Source: Acanthaster planci (lineage: Eukaryota > Echinodermata > Asteroidea > Valvatida > Acanthasteridae). Taken from it: a stretch of DNA of 64,000 bases. The position numbers and the translations under genes are program-made. A model generated the notes under the pieces. That model saw only the letters and a list, made by a program, of their open reading frames with translations, was not told the origin of the DNA and searched no databases. The DNA lies in NCBI RefSeq assembly GCF_001949145.1, contig NW_019091490.1, forward strand, positions 24,777-88,776, read 5' to 3'. Below, piece after piece: positions 47,801 through 57,302 of this stretch (position 1 is its first letter; every line of letters starts with the position of its first letter).

Positions 47801-50800
47801 GTTGTCGCCGTGTCGTTTTCTTTCTGTTTGCAACACTTGACTTCGGGTCCAGTGGGACACATTTGATTTGGTGATCTATCCCTGGATTCACAGAAAATGG
47901 CCATACACAGGATAATATCTAAGGGAGGGTCTAGATAAGGGACAATCAAAGAGGTTTTACACATTTACCCCCTTTCATCACATCAACATTTTTGTTAAAA
48001 TCTCGAGTTGCGAGTGGTCTGGATATGGATATATACATCAGTTGTTGAAAACACAGCTGCCGATATCTGATCTCGTCTACTTCACTCATACTGACACAGG
48101 TTCCGCAATGGAATAGATTGAGGGCAGCAAGTCTAACGGTTTCCAATAGCCATCAAACATACTGATAATCAGCAGAACCAGCAGGAAAAAACCTTCCTCT
48201 GAAAAGAGGCCCTGAAAGCCACACATCAGATTTCATAGGAAACACAAAATGAACACGCATAGTTGATTAAAACTGGATGGTTTACCAGACATGAAATAAA
48301 TTTTTAGAGGAAACATGTCAGCACAAAACATGAAAATCATGGAAGTTATAAACAGTGCCTACTGTCTGCTTATGTATAAACGTTGAGGCCTTACAAAATG
48401 ATAACTCCTGTTATCTCTGAAGCAACTAATTTGTCTTCTTTTCGTGTTAACAATAACATGCTATTTCTAATTGCAGTACCTGGTCCCTTACGCAATCTCC
48501 GCTGGACAAATAGAACCAAGGAGACAGTTACTCTGGACTGGGACCCACCGTCACAACCCAAAGGACCAATAAGCGGTTACGTTGTACGTAATATACCAGC
48601 AATTTATCTTCATTTGCTTTTTGAAAAAGCACGCACTCTAGCCATATTTGCACACAAGCCTTCATTACATGTATATTTCACGAATCAATAGATACATTAT
48701 GCAAATGAAAGTATCATATAGATATTAGTATCAACTGGAGATAAACTCCAGTGGTGCCCAATCAAAGTGGCACTTTGATTCGCCATACAATGACGCTGCG
48801 ACTTTTGTACTTCAAAACTTTTTTCAAGGTAAAATTCAGGGCAACAGAAAAGGAGGATTTCATAAAGAGAGAGACCGAAAGCGCTCCTTTTGTTGAGACA
48901 AACCTCGAGCCAGGCACAAAGTATGAATTCAATATTTTTGCCAAAAATTGGTGGTACACAGGAACGCCCTCTATCTTGGAAGTTTACACCATATCAGCGA
49001 AAGGTAAATTTATTTTTCTCTCCTAATGTACGAGAATTAGCTGTCTGGGAAATGGTCAAGCTACCTCAGCTCCGGTTTCACTTCCAAATAAGGAGTGTGA
49101 GTGAAAAAAGGGGTGTGGGTATAATAAAATGCACAACGTTTCCAATTAAATCAAGCAATGCCCACATATATCTGAGAAAACTTCCAGTGCCAAAAGTTCC
49201 ATCCACCAAATTACATTAGTATATTCCATTCATACCCCTCGGAAACCCCATTATGGCTAGTGGCCCAATGAATTAGGTTTTCGTTACACTCTTTTGACGG
49301 AGCTACATCGTAATTGAGCCAATACTCAAATGGTTCATTCATTAGAAATAAACGACGCTGTCTGCTGTTTTAATATGAAAAAAGACCGACAACAAGAACA
49401 GACTGAAGTTTTGATGTTTTCTTATATTCGAAAAAATGTGTTACTAAATCTTCAACAGACATACATGTACCAGCACAACCAAAAGGGGTACTTCAGCTGA
49501 CGGTTAAATTTTTGATGCGAACACCAAGGTTGGATTTCATTCGTTAGTATTGGGTTGATGACCACGTGGCGTTTCAAGTGTTATAAGTTTACGCTTTCAA
49601 TGTTCTCTACAGAAACACGGCAAAATAATTCAACTGGACTTGCGGTGGGGATGGTGTTTCTAGTTTTGGCTCTCGTCACCACTGTTTTAGTCGCCATTAT
49701 TATTTTTAGAAGGTAACAGAACAATGTAATTTTCTTGCTTTCAAGCTATCAGACAAAAATGTCCAAATTCCCTACGGACACTGAAGGGATGGTAGACAGA
49801 TGTTGACAGATGCTTTCAAAATATCATTGACCTACAGAAAAGCTAATCAACCTCAAAGGACGTCTGACGGAAGAAGATCCTTAATGTTCCCAACAGATCG
49901 ACCACATGAACTTAAAGTTGATGAGCCAGGTATTCTTCCATAAGGATGACATTTTCGCATTTCCTACTTTTTGGCACGACCAGTGTTCTGTTTAACCTAC
50001 GAGTGGGTTTTTATGAGTGTCAAAGAAGTGTCAATTTCTTTGCACCAGGTCAACATGGTCATGGTATTTTTCACCACAGTGGGGGTGTAGACCTAGGTGC
50101 TTTGGGGTTTTATTTTAAAGGCAATATGAGCCTTTGAGTAAAGGGGCGTAAAGAGGTTACAGCTGCTGTGCAGAATTTAAAAGTTTACTACTGTAAAACT
50201 TGTTAGCGTCCCACTGTAGATATTGGGTGTTTGACACTCATTCAATATGCAAATTGTTTTCAGTGGGTTATTTTATTACGTTTCGTTGTGTTTGATCCAC
50301 TCCAGAAATTACTTATATTTTTATTATTAATCATTATTATTATTATTGCTGTTGGGGATGGTTGATGGATAAAAATAAACTGAAAGTGCCCTAACAGAAG
50401 AGCCCAAGTTTGACCAAAAAGAATCGGAGCAATACGTTTTCTGGAGCAATGTAGGACCTTAAATATTGATAAAACGCTCTCAACAGTGAAACAGTGTCAT
50501 GTATATATCGAAATTGATGTTTTCAGGCAATTTATGTCACTAAAGTGCTCTTTATTAAGTGAAAGATTCCTAAAAAACTATTTCTTATACCTATCACTAC
50601 TGTTACTAGCTATCCCGTCACCGTAGGTGGTTAACTGTTAACAATAAAGGGAGCTTCAGTCAACGTTCTTGCTCTTGTTCCCACATACAGTAATGGCGAC
50701 GTCTTCGAACGCTTATTGTGATTCTGAGGGTGGGAGCAGTCCGCCTACACCTTTGGGGTCCCCTAAGCTCGCGCCTAAACCAAGCCAGAAACAAGTCTTC

Positions 50801-53800
50801 AAGCAGCCACCGCCCGTTTGCTCGGAGGCGCTAGCTGACTACACCAAGATGAAGGAATCAATGAAAGAAAGTGGATTTGAGGCAGACTATAAGGTTGCTG
50901 TGTATTCTTGCTCAGAAACTTGACACCTTTTCTGTTGTAGGCCTGTCAGTTCAGAGACCTTAACACGTCACATTTACACAATGTTCAAAGCATATATACT
51001 ACCTGAACTAGAATTAATTGTATCACAGTCTCTGAGGAAACTTTAATCCGTACTTCACCATGTACAGCATTATTGAAGAATCAATCATAATTCATTCTAT
51101 GTGTTTTTCCTCCAGACGATTCCAGACGGTCAGTTACATCCTTGGACTGTGGCAAGGAAACCAGAAAACAAGCACAAGAATCGATTTGCCAATGTCATTG
51201 CCTGTATGTGTACACCAAACTTTCGTATTTTACCCCTTTGTATTTGTATTGAAGATGACTCCTTAAGGTATGGCCTTTTGCCGTTGTAAGGACCGATTGT
51301 ATATTCAGAGGGAAATGAGTTGCCATGAAACTGACAATCAACTCCAAATTTGCTCGCAGATGACCATTCTCGCGTTGTATTGACGCCTATGGAAGGAGAC
51401 CCTCATTCCGATTACATAAACGCATGCTACGTGGACGTGAGTTGGCTAATACAAATATATACTATTCATTCCTAGAGGCATTAATTTCTCACAGTGTCAT
51501 TAGGTAGATTTCTTCATTTGGATATCTCGGCTTTAGTTAGTCGTTCCAGCCCATGTGCTTTTCCAATTGATTTTTTTTTCATTCAGTCATACGCAAATAG
51601 AGATTTCTTGATCTCACAGTGTGTAATTATCTTATCCAAGTGTTTCGTCCACGTCTTAAACCAACAGGGCTACAAAGAGGCAGACAAGTACATCGCTAGT
51701 CAAGGCAAGTATCTTCTGCGTCCTTCAAACCGAAAAGTGTACGGTTCGTCTCATCTTGCACATTATTTAAACCCAATCAAGAACACATTTCATTTCCAAG
51801 GCTTGTCATGTAGAAAGATGTTTTTATAAACCTTTTATTAGGACCTAACAAGGGTTCCCTTAACGACATTTGGCGGATGGTGTGGCAGTTAAACGTTGAT
51901 AAGATTGTGATGCTGACGAATCCCGTGGAAAACGGAAAGGTATTGTATTTTATAATTTTTCAGTTTTTTTAGTTCGAGTATATTTTCCTCCTGCTATCTG
52001 TATTCAGTGCGGTTATTTATTGAAAATCTTCTTTGTCGAACCAGCGGAAAAGTGAAGTATTTTTTATATCTTAATTTACCTTTGCTCGCTTAATTTAGAT
52101 TTTTATTTTTCTGACGGAAAAAACTCCCTCAATTCATCCAATTCTTTTTATTTTGGTGATTTTGTCGTTTCAACCAATATTTCATATTTGAACGCATTTT
52201 TTTATAAATATTTTGCTTGAACGCCTGGGTTTAAAAATATGCCAACAAACCACTAAAATGGGAAAACGCAAAGGTCTTTTATTCTTCCAAGCCTACTTTT
52301 AGCAATTCACGTCCTTTCCAGCAACAAGTATACCACTTCCAAATTTCAAAAACTGATAAAATAAGGATTACACGTAAAATCAACGAAATGTTGAACTCAC
52401 CCCTTGTCACTATAGGTGAAGTGTCTCCAGTACTGGCCAAATACGGGATCTTGTACTTACGCCGACATCTCCGTGGTAATCGTTGACGAGCGAGTCTTCC
52501 TTGACCATACAATCCGACTCCTGAAAATAACACAGGTAAAACTGGAACCACTGATATTTTGGACGCGGAATTTCCTCCATTTCTTTTAAATCTTGTTATT
52601 GTTTTAACTAATATAATGTTGTTCTCGAATCTAGCACGACAGTGACGAGGACTGCCGAGTAGTGAAGCAGTTCCACTACACCACATGGCCAGACATGAAA
52701 CCACCCGAGTACCCAGCACCCTTGCTCAACTTCATACGAGTGGTGAACTCTGAGCAAAACGAAGGACGGATCCTTATACATTGCAGGTAAACCAAGGTCT
52801 TATGAGAAACATCACCCTTAAGAGAATCGATTTTGTAGCTGTAGGTATTTTTCAAAGCTTTTAAAATGTTTGTTAATGTACCACACCGTTCTGACCGAAA
52901 CGGTGGAAAAAAAAACTAGACAGTGGTTTGAAGCATTCGTGGTTAAAATCTACATGGACGTGCATGCGCTTCACGATGACATAAAAATAGAATACTGGTG
53001 TAAAGAACAAAGGGAGAATTAACCCTTCATTCACATGTTCCCTTATTTACATATTCATTTCTCTACATCTGTTGTTTAGTGCAGGTGTGGGCCGCACGGG
53101 GACGTACATCTGCCTAGACTCCATGCTGCAACAAATGAACCAGGAGGGGCAGGTGGATGTTCTCGGCTTCATCTATCGCATGAGGCAAAAGCGCATCATG
53201 ATGGTACAGACTCCGGTAAGGAGCAGCCTATGGCAAACCATGCAGTAAACACTCTTAATAGAAATTTTGTGACTTGTAAAAACCTTGTCGACCTTGGCGG
53301 ATAACAGTTTTGCATGCATGGCATTCAATAGCACACCACTGTCTGAGCTTCACGCAAAACTCAGAACAAAACCCTACATCTCTCGAACTGAAAACAGCAT
53401 GGCTCAAGCAAAATGTTCTGCATTATTGGCAGAGCAGTTTTCACTGGGATAACGTCCAGCAAAAGTCGTATGCAAATCAGGTCACTTTATTTACATCTCC
53501 AGGAGCAATACCAATTCATCTTTGATGCCCTCCTTGCGGCATCCCTGACTGGCGAAACAACCTACAAAATAGTCGATTTCCGACGACAACTGACGGCCAT
53601 GAAGAAGGTGCAAGGTCGCTCCAAAGAAACGGGCATCGAGAAGCAATTTCAGGTAGAGAAAGAGTGAAATCAGATGTTACCATTAATTACCCAATTTTGC
53701 CGACAATGATGCAAAATAACTTTGCTTTGAACAATTTGATAAAAAACCAAATGCAAGTTGTCTCTGTTATTTCGATTGGCAGAACATTTCTATAAATTAC

Positions 53801-56800
53801 CTGAGTAGTATTTGATGTATTTTGTTTATAGTTTATTTGCTACAGTTTGTTTGACATTTAAATGCGACGGCACGTTTGTTAACGAGCACAGGACTTTGAC
53901 GCAGTTTCACCAAAGGAGAGAAAGAGACAGTCTTGTTTGGTGGTACACTGTACTTTTTTTACAGGCGCTGGGTAAACTGCGATTGGGCCGTCGTAATGAG
54001 CGGAGCAGGTCCGGCCACCTCCCGGAGAATGCCACCAGGAATCGGTTTCCAGATTTCATTCCAAGTGAGCGCCGGATAGCTATAATTTGGATGTTTTTAT
54101 TCTGCGAATACAGAAACAAGAGAATATTGATATGAACAAAAGATTTACAGTTTTGACACGAAATTTGCAGTCTTCCAGGAAAAAAACATGAATTCGTATT
54201 TGAGGAAAACAAAATGGATCATCTCAGTTTTTAAGTTTAATGATTTTTAGATATGAATCGGAGAGTCATATGATACCTAGTCTTTTTCCTCATAAACACC
54301 ATGGTGTTATGTGAAAATGTTAGTAAAATGGTGTCAGTAAAATTCCTCTAATTTGAGGGCCAATTTATTGTTACCCTTCAGCTGACAGATCGAGACCATT
54401 CTTGGTGACTACCTCACGTGAAGATGATAACAATTACATCAACGCCACGTTTCTCCCGGTTGGTATCAGTGCGTTACTTTCTAGCCTCTGTGCTGTCGCG
54501 CCGTCTGAGCGCAGCAATGCCGTCACTATTTACCCGTATGGACTTTATCTGAGTTGCGCAATCTAGCACAGTGCATGCTGTTGCACCTAGGCCATTCTTA
54601 TTCCGCAACCCTGTCCTGCCTTGTACGTGTGTGCAACAGAACGCACCAGAACGCCCCTGTGGATTTTGTGGCGCTGTGCAATACAAGGAAGTCTCGACCC
54701 TGAAGGCTGTACCACTTGTGGTCACTGTGAATTGCAACATTCTTCCAAAACGCAGGAAAGGAACAGGCTTTAACCCATTCAAGTTACACACTTTACTCTG
54801 CCAATTGCGTGAACAACTATTATGGCAGCAATACATGACAAATATGAATTAAGCGGGGATGAGGTTGTTATCTTTGGGCCATTTTTGATTCCTCACCTCT
54901 CAGTTTCGCATTATTATAGTTTTAAATATAATTTTTCAACTTTGGGAGTTTCTTAGAAACTGGTTAATTTGATCATCAGTCATCAGGTTCAACACTCGCT
55001 TTGTATAGGGCTACCGCAAGAAATGTAGGTATATCACGACACAGATGCCCATGCCCAGCACAGCTGCGGACATTTGGCGCTTAATGTACGACCAAAAAGC
55101 GACTTGCATCGTCATGCTTAACCCTCTGGATGAAGACGACGAAGTAAGTCTCGAAAGTATTTTTACTATAACAAATCTAAATCGGTAGAAAATTTGTTTT
55201 TCGGGGTAGGCAATGCTTTATCACAATTTTGGGAGTTGATTCTGTGTATACGTAGTTTTTATTATTATTGATTTTTGTTCAAATTTGTGTGATTAGAGCA
55301 TATGTCGTTACTGGCCAGAAGACGGGCCCTTCGAGTTGGGACCCCTGGTTGTGGAGCTACTGCAGACAAAACAGTACAAAGGTGTGATTGGTCGCACTTT
55401 TTCACTGCGCCATGTGAGAGCAAAGGTAATCCAATCATTCATTAATTATTCATTTATTATAATTAATTTGTGGACTGCATTACATGTGCTTATATCGTCT
55501 AAGTTTGACTTTTAACAATTATTTTTATATTAATTTGATTAACATGCACATGGATACAATTGTGGCAAGAGTGCTTTTTAGCTTTGTAACAACAAAATTA
55601 TTACGTTTGGCAACGTGAATTCATAAAAAAACATCCAAAAATGATCCAAGACAACTGAAAACAATTTTGGCTTGATTCTTCTGGGAGGGGGTTCCAACGA
55701 ATACGTGTGCAAGCTCTGGCGCGATGCACACCAAAACACATTTATATCGAAACTGGTGTTTCACAAACTCGTTTTAGGCTGAGCCTGCTCGGACCGTCTG
55801 TCAGTTCCAATGCCAAGACTGGCCAGCAGATGAGGAGGTTCCCAGCTCCCGACAAGGAATTCTGACACTCATGGACCTAACTCAACAATGGCACGAGGAA
55901 AAATCGCCCATCGTGGTTCATTGCATGTAAGTTCTATTAAGCAGGCTAATTATGTTTGCCAAAGGGCTTCATTTAGCCTCTTTCCAAGAGAACAAGCTAA
56001 GCGCGAGGGGTCATGCTAGACAAACTTTGACATTTTTAAGCAAATCTATATTTTTCAAAATGTTGCGTCACAACTCACCAGCTTATCTTTTCTTGAAGAT
56101 AAGCTAGTTTCTCTGTTAGTTGATATTCCAACCTAGTTGCAGCCAGTTAATACGTACACGCTACAGTCTTTTATCACAAGGTATTTCAAATTCAGAATGC
56201 TGGTTAAAACAAGTAGGAATAACCCGAAAAGCAAATTCGGCTTAATGAAAGAATTCAGTATTACATTTCCACATCTGGCCATTAATTAAAGAAATGAATC
56301 TGTACTTAAGACTGGACACGCACATTTATTAAATACCCTTTTCAGTCAGGATCTAAAAACTTGTTGAAAACTAAAAAAAAATTCGAACAATTTGGTTCAA
56401 CAATTTTACTTTATAAAAACCCCTCTAGCCATGTTATGCTATGTTCCTCTCGTAATCAGGCGTAAGCAATCTCCATAAATGGAGATAAGCGTGCGTGGCA
56501 CGTACTATATGAGGTGTGCATCGCGGCTTCCAGTCGCTTTTTTATCAAACGTTTTAATAAGACTGTCCACGTGACGGGCCGTCAACCAATAGAGATGGCT
56601 CAACTGTTTAAGGTATTGGTGAACAATGTTTTCAAGGAATGGGTTTGGCCGTTCAGCCGTGTACTGCGCCCTCATGTCTGCCATGGAACAGTTCCAGGAG
56701 GAAAAGGTTGTGGACGTCTTTCAAGCCGTTCTGCGTCTTCGTGCAGTGAACAGCAGCATGATGTACTCCATGGTAAGTGCGCCTTATTATGATCGAATCA

Positions 56801-57302
56801 GTATTATTTAATCTACATGTGCTTACAATAAAGCGATCTGACGAAAAACAGCATTCTCAATGCGAGCACGTTTTAAGCATGTTTTAAACAATTAGATCGA
56901 ACGGCTGCATAACGGCGCCTTTACTTGCTAATAAATGCCAATGGACGTCACCCATCTTTTGAGAAGAAAATGTATGCCAACTATTTCCACTTTTATTCAC
57001 GAGCTTCCACCTGTTTTCCTTTCAAGCGATATCATTCTACCCTGACCGCATTCTTTGAAATAAAAGCCAAGTCAAAACAGAAGAACGCGAATACGAGTAC
57101 AAAGATGCTTTTTTGAAAGGAGTTCCTGTTTTAGCCTCGGTGCTAGTAGCGATCGAGCATTGTTCGATAATTATTTTGCTTTTCAAGACAGAATGATTGA
57201 TATGTGGGTGGTATGGTTTACGTTGGACAGGACCACTATGCTATGTGCTACGACATACTCCAAGTCAACTTAGATTCGTCCACCGTCTATGAGAACCTCT
57301 AG
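35796..57302 (+). CDS. Gene C: receptor-type tyrosine phosphatase with Tie-like ectodomain
   Basis: Thirty-two exons splice to 4470 nt (1489 codons plus stop) in one open frame. The order is signal peptide (1-24), one FTP domain (25-179), two Tie-type Ig domains (180-374), three Tie-type EGF modules (375-518), three FN3 (519-806), a TM helix (about 815-836), a Pro-rich juxtamembrane segment (840-938), PTP domain 1 (about 939-1224) and PTP domain 2 (about 1225-1489). The ectodomain is homologous to gene B exon by exon, while the cytoplasmic part is a tandem PTP closest in motif to the R2B (kappa/mu) class. It should be a single-pass membrane phosphatase that removes phosphate from tyrosines, with D1 active. 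Known receptor phosphatases usually carry FN3, Ig or MAM ectodomains; I know of none with Tie-type EGF and FTP modules. Possible poly(A) signal AATAAA at 57703. Confidence 0.93.
37281..37587 (-). mobile_element. tRNA-derived SINE with 13-bp target-site duplication
   Basis: A direct repeat GGCCACAAGCGTT (37281-37293 and 37575-37587) flanks a 281-bp insert. On the minus strand the insert starts with a tRNA-like head: box A TAGCGTAGCAG (37551-37561) and a perfect box B GGTTCGAGTCC (37509-37519). A conserved-looking core follows (TTTTCTCCGGGTACTCCGG at about 37440), then a 20-bp perfect hairpin, and an ACAACAACAAC-type tail at the duplication. Box A, box B, tail and target duplication together make a SINE almost certain. 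The core resembles domains shared by SINEs of marine invertebrates, which I cannot verify here. Confidence 0.88.
37369..37412. repeat. Perfect 20-bp inverted repeat (hairpin) inside the SINE
   Basis: TGGACCTTCTTCCTAACTCC at 37369-37388 is followed by a 4-base spacer TTAC and its exact reverse complement at 37393-37412. The arms are perfect, which is unusual in a SINE body. Confidence 0.95.
38093..38135. repeat. 43-bp near-perfect palindrome
   Basis: ATTAGTGGTCAAGCCCAAAT pairs with ATTTGGGCATGACCACTAAT at 19 of 20 positions around a 3-base centre. It may be a minimal terminal-inverted-repeat remnant or a cruciform-prone site. Confidence 0.85.
38370..38760 (+). pseudogene. Decayed LINE reverse-transcriptase fragment
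   Basis: In shifting + strand frames I read [12 protein letters not shown] (reverse transcriptase motif A, like DFEKAFDSIHR), then DKIVL, then SNDITLFT in place of the YADD box, followed by [15 protein letters not shown], which matches the region after YADD (GL.IN..KTE). Stops and frameshifts show it is dead. The family resembles RTE/jockey-like elements of aquatic animals. Confidence 0.55.
39968..41811 (+). CDS. Gene C F-type lectin domain with loop insertion
   Basis: Exons 39968-40078, 40687-40806 and 41578-41811. Motifs are [44 protein letters not shown] and REVYVEEF. The first exon has the same 111-nt length as in gene B. The middle exon is 30 nt longer than in gene B and inserts a Cys-bounded loop ([11 protein letters not shown]) just after the R-x-D motif, so the H-x26-R-x-D-x4-R fucose motif is altered (27 residues between His and Arg, and no Arg or Lys four residues after Asp). 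Sugar specificity is likely changed or lost. Confidence 0.88.
42204..43252 (+). CDS. Gene C Ig-like domains 1 and 2 (Tie type)
   Basis: Exons 42204-42527 and 42992-43252. The first has [23 protein letters not shown] and [19 protein letters not shown]; the second has [20 protein letters not shown] and [10 protein letters not shown]. Both align with the gene B Ig exons. The first domain here keeps the F-strand Cys that gene B lacks. Confidence 0.9.
43780..44781 (+). CDS. Gene C three Tie-type EGF modules
   Basis: Exons 43780-43914, 44040-44195 and 44641-44781 (135, 156, 141 nt), identical in length and phase to gene B. Motifs are [37 protein letters not shown] with [20 protein letters not shown], and [19 protein letters not shown]. 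The second module is the Tie signature EGF. Confidence 0.92.
45411..49003 (+). CDS. Gene C three FN3 domains
   Basis: Exons 45411-45710 (FN3-1), 46114-46328 with 46990-47056 (FN3-2), and 48477-48583 with 48829-49003 (FN3-3). FN3 core motifs are [27 protein letters not shown] and Tyr-corners [26 protein letters not shown]. The split positions of FN3-2 and FN3-3 match gene B. No phosphatase-type membrane-proximal domain follows. The 1.4-kb intron after 47056 has only unsupported minus-strand frames. Confidence 0.9.
49613..50893 (+). CDS. Gene C transmembrane and Pro-rich juxtamembrane exons
   Basis: Exon 49613-49712 encodes NNST then about 22 hydrophobic residues ([22 protein letters not shown]) and FRR. 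Exon 49838-49929 is basic and polar. Exon 50691-50893 has [16 protein letters not shown] and VFKQPPPV, possible SH3-binding segments, then the helix that precedes PTP domain 1 ([18 protein letters not shown]). The donor after 50893 is weak (GTTGCT), but the frame and homology require it. Confidence 0.85.
51116..53652 (+). CDS. Gene C PTP domain 1 (predicted active)
   Basis: Exons 51116-51203, 51360-51436, 51668-51704, 51842-51939, 52416-52535, 52635-52786, 53080-53215 and 53503-53652. Catalytic features are all present: the substrate loop KNRF...[20 protein letters not shown], the general-acid loop TTWPD (Asp 1098), the P-loop [10 protein letters not shown] (Cys 1128) and the Q loop VQTPEQYQF. 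It should hydrolyse phosphotyrosine. The intron after 51704 uses a GC-AG pair (CAAG/GCAAGT), needed to complete the QGP motif. Confidence 0.93.
53965..57302 (+). CDS. Gene C PTP domain 2 (degenerate) and C-terminus
   Basis: Exons 53965-54064, 54382-54458, 55009-55143, 55297-55425, 55778-55926, 56637-56772 and 57231-57302 (TAG). Motifs are RNRFPDFIP (the Tyr of the substrate loop replaced by Thr in TDRSRP), [24 protein letters not shown] in place of WPD, and the P-loop HCMNGFGRS (Cys 1420, Arg 1426). The HC.NG.GRS form is typical of domain 2 in MAM-type (R2B) phosphatases. Cys and Arg remain but the acid loop is shifted, so activity is probably low or absent. The protein ends STVYENL, a possible pYxN (Grb2-type SH2) site. 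Confidence 0.9.

Noticed and set aside
47670-48146. Minus-strand frames in a gene C intron with VKCCKQKEN and, in another frame, [13 protein letters not shown], faintly like a TGF-beta/activin knot
   Set aside because: The two pieces are in different frames with wrong spacing between the CC and Trp positions, and the later conserved Cys residues are missing; probably chance.
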